DNA of 64,000 bases from SXOA01 sp051004015 (lineage in GTDB: Bacteria; Planctomycetota; Planctomycetia; Pirellulales; Pirellulaceae), in NCBI GenBank assembly GCA_051004015.1, contig JBPCKT010000114.1, forward strand, positions 62,001 through 126,000. The letters run 5' to 3'. Of the stretch, positions 1 to 8,768 are shown piece after piece. Position 1 is the stretch's first letter; every line of letters starts with the position of its first letter. The notes under the pieces are model-generated. The model ran no database searches. It worked only from the letters and a program-made list of their open reading frames with translations, and was not told the origin of the DNA. The translations under genes and the position numbers were made by a program.

Positions 1-706
1 GGGCGACCGCGCCTAGCTCCGGATCGTCCTGCAGGCTGGAAATCAGATCGCGGGCCGTGGTCGGCGGCGGCGGCTTCACGGGGGCAGGCAGAAGAGTCGT
101 TTCCAAACCTGTTTCCAGAAGATGCGCTAGCGATTGCTCGCTGAATCGCAGCAGCCCCCAGCGGAGGCAGCCGAGGTCGTGCACGAGGGAGTTGAAGGGG
201 GACGTCTCGTTCCCGGCCAGCTCGTGGGGCGCGAGTCCCAGCTTCAGCCGGCGGAGGAGCGACTGCGATACCGCTTCGCCATATCGGCCCGCCGCTCCCT
301 CCATGAGCCACGCGGCCAACTCTGCTTTGTGCTCTATCTTTTCTTGAACGAGATGTCGCGACGCATGTACGTTGTCGAGCCCTGCGAGCACGTCCTGGAA
401 AAGAGTCTGATAGTGGCCGGCGGTCCCGCTTTCCTGGTTCAGTCCAGCCCAAGAGTCTTGCAGGACTTTCCGCCCCAGCATCTCCACATGCCAGCTATCA
501 CGGCAGGCTGCGAGCAGCAGCAGGATGCTTCCCAGCGGCGGCAGGCCGAGCGGAGCGAGCCGTTCCAGCACGGTGAGCAATTCTTGCCGAAAGGCGATGG
601 TCGTGTTGTCGTTCCAGGTGACAACCTGTCCGTCGTCGATCCACCGCCAGTAGAAATCGGGGTGTCCCGCGAAGTAGTCAGCCGCTTGCTTCTGATCGAC
701 CATCAT
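1..706 (-). CDS. bpX3-like component of a MoxR ternary system (partial)
   Basis: This gene runs off the left edge, so only the first 235 or so residues are present. Its ATG overlaps the stop of the upstream gene (ATGA, 704-706), which shows translational coupling. The protein starts MMVDQKQAADYFAGHPDFYW and continues with an aromatic, helical region (WRWIDDGQVVTWNDN, then LAPLGLPPLGSILLLLAA). From memory this pattern (W..DG..I.W.DG.TIAFR, GLPP.G.LLLLLAA) matches the bpX3 component of MoxR-vWA-beta-propeller ternary conflict systems. No enzymatic motif is visible. The position downstream of MoxR and a bpX2-like gene fits. The family name is an inference; that it is a coding gene in this operon is firm. 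Confidence 0.7.
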   Translation of the reverse strand, partial: MMVDQKQAADYFAGHPDFYWRWIDDGQVVTWNDNTTIAFRQELLTVLERLAPLGLPPLGSILLLLAACRDSWHVEMLGRKVLQDSWAGLNQESGTAGHYQTLFQDVLAGLDNVHASRHLVQEKIEHKAELAAWLMEGAAGRYGEAVSQSLLRRLKLGLAPHELAGNETSPFNSLVHDLGCLRWGLLRFSEQSLAHLLETGLETTLLPAPVKPPPPTTARDLISSLQDDPELGAVA

Positions 707-1443
707 GGCCGCGCCTCCTGCCACATCTGCCGCACTGCGCTGCGGCTGGCGCGGACCCAGTGGTCGGGCATGACAATCTCGTGCGTTCCCGCTGGGTCAA
801 GCAGCGCGAGCTGCTGCGGCTCTAGCCCCAAAAGCTGGCGGACCACGGCTGCGTTCACCGCGGGTTGCCAGGCATATCCGGCGGGGACACAAATGCCCTC
901 TGCTTCGACCCAAAGCTGGCCGGGAAGCGGCGGCAGCGGCAGACCGCGGACCAGGGCGGACGGCGTTCGCGCCGCGCCGTCGCGCGATAGCGCCAGTTGC
1001 CAGCGCTGGATTCTCCACTGCGGGGCCGTCTCGACGTACTCGGCCAGGATGCTCAGGCTCACTTCCAGGAGCGCTGGCTCGCGGACTTCCCCGGTGCGCA
1101 CGAGCCGCAACGGGACAGGCTCAACATTCAATTTGGATGATGAACCGCTTGCTGCCGGCGGAAGCTCGACTTGCAGCCACACGTCCAGCGGTCGCCACGG
1201 GCCTTCCGGCAAATGTCCCTCGGGAACCAGGCGTCCCATTGGCCGAAGCTGCTTGTCGGCGAGAACCGCGAAGCGGCGAGCGCCGGGAATTGTGGCGAGC
1301 TGCGGCGCGATTGCTTCATCCTCCTCTTCTCCCCGCAGCCACAGGTCACTTTCCCATTCACACACGGTCAGCCGGGGCATCCGCCGGAGGCGGGCCAACA
1401 AGCGAACGTGCTCACGGTCTAGCGCCACCGCCCACTCGCTCAC
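703..1443 (-). CDS. bpX2-like component of a MoxR ternary system
   Basis: A 246-residue protein. I chose a GTG start at 1443 because it overlaps the MoxR stop (GTGA), giving VSEWAVALDREHVRLLARL; longer in-frame starts would lie inside the MoxR gene. Features include ESDLWLRG near the N-terminus, PGARRFAVLADKQLRPMGR, then WRPLDVWLQVELPPA and LVRGLPLPPLPGQLWVEAEG, ending in a helix with RSAVRQMW. From memory these are hallmarks of the bpX2 domain, a non-enzymatic adaptor in MoxR-vWA-beta-propeller ternary systems. It overlaps both neighbours by four bases, so the three genes are one translational unit. The operon role is well supported; the bpX2 label is moderate. Confidence 0.72.
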   Translation of the reverse strand: MSEWAVALDREHVRLLARLRRMPRLTVCEWESDLWLRGEEEDEAIAPQLATIPGARRFAVLADKQLRPMGRLVPEGHLPEGPWRPLDVWLQVELPPAASGSSSKLNVEPVPLRLVRTGEVREPALLEVSLSILAEYVETAPQWRIQRWQLALSRDGAARTPSALVRGLPLPPLPGQLWVEAEGICVPAGYAWQPAVNAAVVRQLLGLEPQQLALLDPAGTHEIVMPDHWVRASRSAVRQMWQEARP

Positions 1444-2606
1444 GGCTGCACCCCCAATTGCTGCCAGAGCGAAGCGACTTGGCCATCCAGAAACTCCCGC
1501 TTCTGCCGATCGACCACCCACTGGCAGCGGCCGGAGAGCAAGCTGAGCTGGTCGCGAAAGATGGGCCGCTCTCCCTCCGCAATCGCCGGATCGGCCAGCT
1601 TAGCGCCGAGCAGTTGCAGGGTTCTCGCCAGCTCCTCTGGGTCCGGCCCGCCGGAGTCGCGGGCGCGGGGATGGCTGGCGGCGAATTCGGCTTCGGAGCT
1701 GACCTGAACCGCCTGGTTGACGATTGCGGCAATGACCTCCCGCTGCTCGTCGACGTCCCAGATATAACGCAGGACCCAAAAGTCTGTGCTGTCCACCTCC
1801 AAGCGGCCGCAGAGGACCGCGCTGGCCGCTACCAGGCGCTGCAGCTTGACGGCGCGGCGGTCCGAAACCGGAATCCCCGCCAGCCGCAGCTTGTGGACAA
1901 GCTGCACATAGGGCTGGCTAATTTTCGCCAGCCCGACCTGGGGAATCAGCGATTGCACCTGGCGGATTTCTTCGACCGACATTGCGGGTGTTGGTTCGCT
2001 TGCCGCCTGATCCAGCTTCCAACCCGCAGCCAGCACGTCGGCCAATTGGTCCTGCGGCACGTTGTCACAGCGGACGCGGAGCAGGAAGCGGTCGAACAGG
2101 GCCGCCAATGCGTCGTCCTCCGGCAAGCGGTTGCTCGCCCCAATCACCATCAAAAGCGGCAGTCGGCGAGTTTCCCGCCCGCGGCGAAAGACCCGCTCGT
2201 TGAGCACCATCAGCAAGCTGTTGAGAATGGCACTGTTGGCGTTGAGCAGCTCGTCGAGAAAGACCAGCGATGCTTCGGGCAGCATCCCCTCCGTGTTCGT
2301 CACTAGCTCCCCTTCGCGGAGCTTGCGAATGTCAAAGGGGCCGAACAATTCGTTGGGCTCCGTGAACCGCGTGAGCAGATAATCGAAGACTCGCCCCTCG
2401 ATGCGGCGGGCAAGTTGCTGCACGATGGCGCTTTTGGCGGTTCCCGGCGGCCCAAGCAGAAACAGGTTCTCCCCGCCGGCCAGGCAAACGCCCAGCAGGT
2501 CCACAATCTCGTCCTTGCCGACGAACGCGGTTTTCAGAGACGCGAGAACTTCCGTGGTCAGGCGGCGGGCGAGGCCAAGACGGGGGTCATCGAGGGTGGG
2601 GCTCAT
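1440..2606 (-). CDS. MoxR-family AAA+ ATPase
   Basis: A 388-residue AAA+ ATPase of the MoxR/RavA clade. Walker A is GPPGTAKS (residues 52-59), Walker B is LVFLDEL (D118, E119), sensor 1 is GASNR (N159) and the likely arginine finger is in FDRF (R173). The helical insert NSAILNSLLMVLNER after Walker B is typical of MoxR. Such ATPases remodel or activate partner proteins, usually von Willebrand A proteins. Here it sits between a bpX4-like gene upstream (94-base gap) and bpX2-like and bpX3-like genes downstream that overlap it in series, the architecture of a MoxR-vWA-beta-propeller ternary conflict system. No strong Shine-Dalgarno is visible before the ATG. Confidence 0.92.
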   Translation of the reverse strand: MSPTLDDPRLGLARRLTTEVLASLKTAFVGKDEIVDLLGVCLAGGENLFLLGPPGTAKSAIVQQLARRIEGRVFDYLLTRFTEPNELFGPFDIRKLREGELVTNTEGMLPEASLVFLDELLNANSAILNSLLMVLNERVFRRGRETRRLPLLMVIGASNRLPEDDALAALFDRFLLRVRCDNVPQDQLADVLAAGWKLDQAASEPTPAMSVEEIRQVQSLIPQVGLAKISQPYVQLVHKLRLAGIPVSDRRAVKLQRLVAASAVLCGRLEVDSTDFWVLRYIWDVDEQREVIAAIVNQAVQVSSEAEFAASHPRARDSGGPDPEELARTLQLLGAKLADPAIAEGERPIFRDQLSLLSGRCQWVVDRQKREFLDGQVASLWQQLGVQP

Positions 2607-2699
2607 GAAGATGATGTCTGTCGAAAAAGGGGTCTGGCTCGGAGCCCTGTCAATACTATGTCCACTCAGAGGGTCGCGGCGACGTAGTTGTTCCCTTTT

Positions 2700-3359
2700 T
2701 CAACCGGTATGGGAAGGAGCGGGCTGCAGGGTGGGTGGTTCAAGAAATCTCGTTAAATCGGGCCACAGCTCGGTATGCATTCCGAGGGCTTGCCGCGTCG
2801 CTTCACGCACGGCGGGATGTTCCAACCGGCTGAAATCCTTGTGGGCCAGAATGCGGTCCACGTAGAGGTGCAACAAAGAGGGAGACGCCGCTAGTTCCTC
2901 TACGTGTTGCGGCACAATTCCTTCGATTCCCACAGACGACAGTGGCCACGCGTACGCCAGGGAGCGCAAATGCGTCACCAACGGGTCTTGCTCGCTGGCA
3001 ACCGACGCATGACGCAGCAAATCGGGCAGGAATCGCAGCGTGAGGTCGGCTGACCAATGACCAGACGGCGAATGGGGCGGTGGAACAGCCGCGGACAACA
3101 GCTCGGCAATCGCCCGCTCGTCCAACTGGCGATAAACGATGAGCTGGCAGGCCCCATAGCATGTCCTGGCGGCCCACATGGCAACAGCTAAATCCAGTTC
3201 TGGGAGCTTCCCCGGGCCCTCCAGCCGCGAAGCAGTATCCTGCTCTCGCAAAGCCTCCTCGGCTTTGCTCTCGTCCATCCGAGTGATGCAATCAGTGGGG
3301 GCGGCCACCTGCACACGGCCGTGGTCGAACAATGCTCGTAGATAAGCGGACAGGCTCAC
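2700..3359 (-). CDS. bpX4-like component of a MoxR ternary system
   Basis: A 219-residue protein and the first gene of the minus-strand MoxR operon. It begins MSLSAYLRALFDHGRVQVAA and contains the blocks WAARTCYGACQLIVYRQLDE, HWSADLTLRFLPDLL and SLAYAWPLSSVGIEG. I recall these from the bpX4 component of MoxR-vWA-beta-propeller ternary systems (LL..F..GRV.V, LRYLPDLL, WPLSSVG). The protein is mostly helical with no catalytic motif. The C-terminal 20 or so residues (PPTLQPAPSHTG) look disordered. Confidence in coding is high, in the family label moderate. Confidence 0.72.
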   Translation of the reverse strand: MSLSAYLRALFDHGRVQVAAPTDCITRMDESKAEEALREQDTASRLEGPGKLPELDLAVAMWAARTCYGACQLIVYRQLDERAIAELLSAAVPPPHSPSGHWSADLTLRFLPDLLRHASVASEQDPLVTHLRSLAYAWPLSSVGIEGIVPQHVEELAASPSLLHLYVDRILAHKDFSRLEHPAVREATRQALGMHTELWPDLTRFLEPPTLQPAPSHTG

Positions 3360-3461
3360 CGAAACAATTCCAAGGAAGTCAACGTTCCGTCCATCATATC
3401 ACGTCCAGATGGCGGCGAAAGCGCGTGCAGCGGCTGTTGAGGCAGATGGGAATCGAGGCTG

Positions 3462-3560
3462 TCATCGGGCGCTCACCTGGACTTGTCCTCGGTCCGCCGC
3501 ACGGTAGAGCATCTCCTTGATTTCTGCCGGACAGGTGTCTGCGTCCACCCAAATCTGCAT
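3462..3560 (-). pseudogene. UPF0178 (YaiI/YqxD) N-terminal remnant
   Basis: A short frame too small for a normal gene. It reads MQIWVDADTCPAEIKEMLYR followed by AADRGQVQVSAR and a TGA. The opening MxIWVDADxCPxxIKExLYRAA is the signature of the UPF0178 family (YaiI/YqxD), which is normally about 150 residues long with a PIN-like fold. Only the first 32 codons survive; nothing recognisable follows on this strand before the next gene. It is best read as the stub of a deleted gene. The 3360-3608 gap holds nothing else I can support. Confidence 0.65.
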
Positions 3561-3608
3561 GACCACTCTCGTGTCGTGGGAATTGCACGCCGCACCATCT
3601 TTGTCATT

Positions 3609-5987
3609 TTAACGCCGCTGTAGGACCAAGAGACCGTTGGCCGGCAGTCGGAGCTGGATCCGACCGTCGGACGACGGAATTACCGCCCCGTAGTTCCCGA
3701 TATTCCCACCGCCGTAAATCCCTGCGTCGCTGTTGAAAGTCTCCTGCCACACGCCGGGCGGCAGCCGGCCGGCGTCCGCCTGGATCACATATCCGTCCTC
3801 GAAAGGCCGATTGTTTAGACTAGCGACAACGAGCAGTTCGTTACTTCCCTGCCGCCGGGTGAACGCGATCACCCGCGTCGGACCCCAGGCATGGACCACG
3901 TCCAGTTGGTGCGACCGGACAGCCGGGTTAGCCCGCCGCAGCCGGATCAAATCCTGGTAGTATCGGAACATCTCGCTCCCGGCACCGGCCCGCTCTCCGG
4001 ACAAGTCCTCCTTGCTCGTGCCGATATTGTCGTACTTGCACGACTTCTGGGCGACGATCTCCTCCCCCATGAAGAACATCGGCGTGGCAGCAGACAGGAG
4101 CGAGAGCCCGGCCGCCACTCGGCACCGCGCCTCCGCGAAGTCGCGTGTCGGTCCGAGGAGCGGGGCATCATTCACCGCCACTTTGCTTGTCCGAAGTGTC
4201 CCGCCCGCGTTACCGGCCTCGTCGTGTGACTCGTGGTAGGCGACGTGACTGAACTGAGTGGCCCACAAACGGCCGGCGAACTGGTCCATCGCGAGTGGCC
4301 CGTCGCCACCGAACCCGGCCTCTCGGAGCAGTCGTGCGGCGCCGCCGGCCATGTCTGAATCGCCGATCAGGTAATGGTAGAACTCCGCGAACCAAGTCGC
4401 GTCGAAACCGAGTCCGCCCGCGTTCGGCGTCCGGGTGACCGCATCCCAACCGGTGTGGTCCTCGGCCACGAGCATGACATTGGGGCGGACCATTCGCAGC
4501 GTCCGACTCCACTCCCGGAGGAACTTCTGTCCGAACAAGTTGGCACTGCGGACCCCCCAACCGTTCGCATGCAGTTGGTTATCCCGGTGGAAGGCCTGGG
4601 TCAGGTCGACTCGCAGCCCGTCCACATGGAATTCCCCCACAAACTGGGCGGCACTGGTGATGAACAGCTGGCGAACCGGCTCCTCCCAGAACCGTGGCAC
4701 CCACCCGGTAGAGCCATTGTCCACATACCCGCCATCGGGGAAGGAATAGTCGCTGGGCTGGCCCTCGTACCAGTAGTAGATGTTTTGCTCGGGAGAAGTC
4801 GAGTCGAATTGCCACTGGGCCCGCTCGGCCGAGGCGTCGAAGTGGTTGTAGCAGACGTCCTGGAGGACCGCGATTCCGCGGCGGTGGCACTCCCGCACGA
4901 AGTGCTTGTACTTGTCCCTCCCACCGGCACTCGACTCGACCACCAAATGGTGGGTGTCCCCGTACCCCCAACTCAAGTTCCCCGTATACTCCGACACCGG
5001 CAGCAACTCGACCGCATTCACCCCGAGATCACTCAGATAGTCGAGCAGCTGCATCGCGTCGGCCAGGGTGCCGGGCCCGGTACCTGGATACCCGAGCGAG
5101 CCGATGCAGAGCTCGTAAATGACCAGATCCTCAAGCCGGGTCGGGACAGGCAGGCCAGGAGTGAATTCGTTTGCCCAGAACTCGTCGTCGCTGATTTGTA
5201 ATGGGGGCGAGGTGGTCGGCTCGAACTCCGCTCGGACCAGATCCTGGTCGATGACCACGCTGCAACTCACGGTCCCATCGAGATCATGCGGATTCCCTGT
5301 CCAGGGGCTCCCGTTGGGGTTCGTCCCCCCACGGCCGATCTGCCACCGGGAGTGGATGTCGGTGCGGTACACGGTGCTCCCCTGGGCGTTGCGAATGCGG
5401 AACATGTAAGGCAGGCCAACGTAGTCGGCGAAGACCCTGGGAGCCGTCCCCTCCCAGATGCCTGAGGCCGCGCGAGTCAGCGTGACCGCTGGCCGGACCG
5501 GGTCGATCCCCGTTCCGTCATTGGCGATGTAGCCGTTGTCACCGCGGCCGAAGACGACATCCACTCCTTGCGCGTTGGGTGCCCACACGCCGAACCGTAG
5601 GCCCGGAATTGTCGACCCATCGGCATACACTTTCTGGGCCCCCAGGCGACAGCCATAGATGAAATGGTACTGGGCCACCACCGTCCCGCCCGCGGCAGGG
5701 AGCGTCAACTCTCGATACCGCTCCTGGGAGTCGGCGACGGGAACCTCCAGGGTGATCGCCCAGGCGTTTGGGCCCGCGGGGCCGTCGAGTCGAACCCCCC
5801 AGCGGTGAGTCTCACCTGCCTGGGTGTCATCGAATGCGACCGTGGCAGTGAAGGCGGAGCACCCATCATCGGCGGTGACGGCTTGCATCGGAATCTCCGC
5901 CCAGCCATTCCAGCTGCCGGCAAGGCGGGCATTGCGGAAGAGCGGAGGCTGGAAACCAGTCAGGTAGATAAACTGGACCGCTATCAT
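3609..5987 (-). CDS. GH13 alpha-glucan enzyme (branching-enzyme or trehalohydrolase-like)
   Basis: A 792-residue cytoplasmic-type enzyme (no signal peptide). I chose the ATG at 5987 because CTCAGGAG lies five bases upstream; a start at 6095 would add 36 low-complexity residues. Two N-terminal beta domains come first: a starch-binding-like one (NARLAGSWNGWAEIP) and a CBM48-like one (GLRFGVWAPNAQGVDVVF). The GH13 barrel follows, with region I DVCYNHF, the nucleophile in GLRVDLTQAF (about D459), the acid/base in MLVAEDHTGWD (about E508) and the third acid in HESHDE (about D588). The order CBM48 then barrel resembles branching enzymes, isoamylases and malto-oligosyltrehalose trehalohydrolase. The exact reaction cannot be fixed from sequence alone. 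Confidence 0.9.
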   Translation of the reverse strand: MIAVQFIYLTGFQPPLFRNARLAGSWNGWAEIPMQAVTADDGCSAFTATVAFDDTQAGETHRWGVRLDGPAGPNAWAITLEVPVADSQERYRELTLPAAGGTVVAQYHFIYGCRLGAQKVYADGSTIPGLRFGVWAPNAQGVDVVFGRGDNGYIANDGTGIDPVRPAVTLTRAASGIWEGTAPRVFADYVGLPYMFRIRNAQGSTVYRTDIHSRWQIGRGGTNPNGSPWTGNPHDLDGTVSCSVVIDQDLVRAEFEPTTSPPLQISDDEFWANEFTPGLPVPTRLEDLVIYELCIGSLGYPGTGPGTLADAMQLLDYLSDLGVNAVELLPVSEYTGNLSWGYGDTHHLVVESSAGGRDKYKHFVRECHRRGIAVLQDVCYNHFDASAERAQWQFDSTSPEQNIYYWYEGQPSDYSFPDGGYVDNGSTGWVPRFWEEPVRQLFITSAAQFVGEFHVDGLRVDLTQAFHRDNQLHANGWGVRSANLFGQKFLREWSRTLRMVRPNVMLVAEDHTGWDAVTRTPNAGGLGFDATWFAEFYHYLIGDSDMAGGAARLLREAGFGGDGPLAMDQFAGRLWATQFSHVAYHESHDEAGNAGGTLRTSKVAVNDAPLLGPTRDFAEARCRVAAGLSLLSAATPMFFMGEEIVAQKSCKYDNIGTSKEDLSGERAGAGSEMFRYYQDLIRLRRANPAVRSHQLDVVHAWGPTRVIAFTRRQGSNELLVVASLNNRPFEDGYVIQADAGRLPPGVWQETFNSDAGIYGGGNIGNYGAVIPSSDGRIQLRLPANGLLVLQRR

Positions 5988-6939
5988 GCTCGCTCCTGAG
6001 TGCTGGAGTTTGGTGGCTGAGGACTGACGACCCGCGGACCGTCCGGTGTCTCGGGGTGGCAATGACATGGGGGGCGATTGCCGCAATTGTCTCACAGACT
6101 CATTCTAGGAGAAAACAAGTGGAGCAAAGTGGTTAGCGCAGCGGCAGGTACAAGGGGAGGCACAAGGGTCGCTTTACGGCAAGGTACAGTTCGCGACCAA
6201 TCACAGAGGGAGCCTCCCTCCTGCATGACGACATTCCATAAACTTCAATTGCAGACCGTTGCGACACATTGTCGCACGGTATGTGACGAGTTGACTCATG
6301 ACGGACCGACCTCCCAAGAGCGTTGCGGCAAAAGGGAGTTGCCCAACTGGTCCGTCCTGGATCGGCCCATCGTTCCAGGCGGACCACCAGAAGTTCCAGG
6401 AGCTTTTCTGGAAGCTTCAGAGGGCGGTCGCGGGCCACGAGCCCACTTTGCGATTCCGTCTCCTCTCTGGGCCTCTCCGGAGGTCAGTCCGTCACGCTCA
6501 TGAGGGCTGCCTGTCACTGGGCTCCTGCGGTCACTTAAGACAATTTGACGAAGCGACTCTGTTTGGAGGGTTAATGAGGTCTCGTCACGGAACCAATCGC
6601 GATCTGTGCTTGGCCGAAATTGCTGAGAGGGTGGGGTAGAGTCGCGGCGGTGAGAGTTAGCTGGTGACGCGGGCGTGAGCTACCAAATCAGGCAGGGTCT
6701 GCGCTCAAAAAGGGCAGAAAACCGGCGCCGAACGAACTGGCCAGTATCTAAGGCCGTTCCTCATCATGACGCCGAAAATGCCCTCTATTTAGTAATGCGC
6801 CTGCTGGGGCTCGGCTAAACTCCCGCTACCTACGTCCAAAGACTAGACGGCGTTTGGTCATTCTCCATATGCGGGTGGCAGGCGATTCGCGGCATCATCA
6901 ATCCGGCGGCGGCCGTCAGTCTCACCGAGCTGAAGGAGC
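5988..6939. other. long intergenic stretch without a supported gene
   Basis: About 950 bases between the glucan enzyme and the nucleoside-phosphorylase gene. Short open frames exist on both strands (for example 6298-6639 plus) but none has a good ribosome binding site or recognisable sequence. The last 85 bases before 6940 hold a frame that reads protein-like (AAVSLTELKEHV) and may be a frameshifted N-terminus of the next gene. Composition looks more heterogeneous than in the flanking genes, which fits an accessory or decaying region. Confidence 0.5.
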
Positions 6940-8286
6940 ATGTACAAGGTTAACGACACGAGATGGTCGGCAAAGGAGCGAGCCCTGCTGTCGGGATGCA
7001 TCCGCTCGCGGCAGCTTCGAGGTGAGGACCCTCCAAGGTTTGGTTCAGCTAAATTGGACAATGTTAGGAACCTCCTGTCCTCGGCACCCCAGACAGCTGA
7101 CGACCAAGTCAAGGAAACATTGCGGAACCTGGGGATGGTCTGCCGCGAACACTATTGTCAGTGGGTCCAACTCGACCGGGAGTTGAGCCTCGCGTTCGCG
7201 TACGCGATTAACATCGACGAAGCGGACCAAGTGTTCCTTGAACTTGAGCGGTCGGGATCCATCAATTACCGGCTTACGGATAGCATCATCCTGGTTCAAG
7301 TGACTATCCCCGGATGGAGACTTATCGAGCAAATGAACCAGCCACCAGTCTCTCCGCCGTCAGCTGAGCAACCGTCTGTGGGAACGCAAGCAGTTGTTTC
7401 CGACGCACCGACCATGCTCGCCCAAAGTGGCGACTGCACGGCAGCGGAACTCAAGGGTCGAGTCACGTTCGGGGTGATTACCGTACGAGACGACGAGTTT
7501 CGAGCCGTCCTACGCCGATTCCCGAATCGTCGATCCGTGAAAGGGGCTAAACGCCTGTATGAATTCGCGACTGTGTCGACGCCATCTGGCACCGCAGTGC
7601 GAGTAGCGATCGCCAGGCTATTAGAACAGGGGCACGGCGCTGCCCAGGGTCTGGCTGGGGATTTCATCGACGAGCTGAACCCGGATTGGCTGCTGCTGGT
7701 AGGAATCGCCGGTGGTATGCCGTCCCACGACTTCACTCTCGGTGACGTACTACTTTCCAGTCGCTTGCACAATTTTGCCGTGAGTGCGGCGCTAGTTGGC
7801 AAATCGGTCGAGTTCAGTGCAACGGGTGGTCCGATGCGTCAAGACGTCGAACGTCTCCTGGCCCACCTTCCGGCGGCCTTAGAACACCACCTTGGCGAAT
7901 GGAACACGGAGGCATCGGTCGGACTTTCGAAGCCAATCGTACAAGCGCCGGCGAAACCGTCGAGCGAGCTATACGGTGAGCGGAGTTGGCGACGAAAGAC
8001 AAGCGAGTCGCTGAAACATCACTTTCCCGAGGGCGTCCCTGCTCGACCTCCCCGTTTTTATGTCGCTCCAACCGCGAGTAGCAATACTCTCGTAAAGGAT
8101 CCCGAGCTCGCCAAGCAATGGCTAGAATCTGCCCGTCACATTGGAGCAATCGAGATGGAATTGGGTGGAGTTGATGACGGTGCGCGTCACGCTAGTTCAG
8201 GAAACTGCCGCGTGCTTGCGATCCGCGGGGTCAGCGACATCGTTGGTTATCGTCGCAATGCGAACTGGACGGAGTATGCGTGCTAA
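6940..8286 (+). CDS. winged-helix plus nucleoside phosphorylase domain protein, probably disrupted
   Basis: A 448-residue protein. Residues 1-135 are helical and end like a winged helix (LVQVTIPGWRLIEQMN). From about residue 172 a nucleoside phosphorylase/MTA-SAH nucleosidase fold begins (VTFGVITVRDDEF) with LLVGIAGGMP (phosphate-loop-like), GDVLLSSR and IGAIEMELGGV near the end, then LAIRGVSDIVGYRRNANWTEYAC. The frame stops at TAA 8284-8286, but the same frame continues as SAAAFAHAFIISGLVEFAR to 8346, which is exactly the last helix expected for this fold. The upstream frame at 6909-6950 may be a shifted N-terminus. Such fusions are common in predicted nucleotide-sensing or effector proteins of conflict systems. 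It is probably truncated or a recent pseudogene. Confidence 0.75.
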   Translation: MYKVNDTRWSAKERALLSGCIRSRQLRGEDPPRFGSAKLDNVRNLLSSAPQTADDQVKETLRNLGMVCREHYCQWVQLDRELSLAFAYAINIDEADQVFLELERSGSINYRLTDSIILVQVTIPGWRLIEQMNQPPVSPPSAEQPSVGTQAVVSDAPTMLAQSGDCTAAELKGRVTFGVITVRDDEFRAVLRRFPNRRSVKGAKRLYEFATVSTPSGTAVRVAIARLLEQGHGAAQGLAGDFIDELNPDWLLLVGIAGGMPSHDFTLGDVLLSSRLHNFAVSAALVGKSVEFSATGGPMRQDVERLLAHLPAALEHHLGEWNTEASVGLSKPIVQAPAKPSSELYGERSWRRKTSESLKHHFPEGVPARPPRFYVAPTASSNTLVKDPELAKQWLESARHIGAIEMELGGVDDGARHASSGNCRVLAIRGVSDIVGYRRNANWTEYAC

Positions 8287-8414
8287 TCCGCGGCCGCATT
8301 CGCACATGCCTTCATCATCTCCGGCCTCGTTGAATTCGCTCGATAAGCGTCATTTGAGCCGTTCCCTCAGTGCGACTCTTGACCGAACGTAGGCACGAGA
8401 CCTTCACTCCCGCC

Positions 8415-8768
8415 ATGAAACACAAAAAGCAGATTGCCTTGCCCCTGTTCACGCTGGCGGGCGGACCCAAGAACGTCCCGCTCATGCTGGAGCAGGGCGG
8501 CCTGCGGTACGCAACGGTATTTACCAGCGAAGCCAGCGTCGGCCGCTTCCAGCAGGCAGGCTGCTCACTAGATTCCTACGAGCTGCAATCGCTGACAACG
8601 CCGGCGGAGGTCCAAAGTGGACTACAGGCGACACGGAAGTTCGGTTGCAGCCTGATCTTGGTGGACCCGGTGGGGCCAGAAATTGAGCGGGACCAGTCTC
8701 AGCCGCTCGCTGCATTTCTGCGGCAGTTGCCACAGGAGCCAATGGCATCTGTTCGAAAAGGGAAATGA
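8415..8768 (+). CDS. hypothetical protein, possibly SseB-like
   Basis: A predicted 117-residue protein starting MKHKKQIALPLFTLAGGPKN. It has an alternating beta/helix pattern with YATVFTSEASVGRFQQAG and KFGCSLILVDPVG, loosely resembling SseB-like proteins (FTSE.....F). I could not assign a family with certainty. I prefer the ATG at 8415 over the one at 8370, because the earlier residues look unstructured; no clear Shine-Dalgarno is present. Its 3' end overlaps the converging gene on the other strand by about 150 bases, so one of the two tails is wrong or degenerate. Confidence 0.5.
   Translation: MKHKKQIALPLFTLAGGPKNVPLMLEQGGLRYATVFTSEASVGRFQQAGCSLDSYELQSLTTPAEVQSGLQATRKFGCSLILVDPVGPEIERDQSQPLAAFLRQLPQEPMASVRKGK

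Noticed and set aside
134..2306. Long plus-strand open frames opposite the MoxR operon (134-1546 and 1137-2306)
   Set aside because: They are antisense shadows in GC-rich DNA; the minus-strand genes carry clear Walker motifs and coupled starts.
6298..6639. 113-residue plus-strand frame in the long gap
   Set aside because: No ribosome binding site, no recognised motif, and an Arg/Ser/Gly composition typical of random frames.
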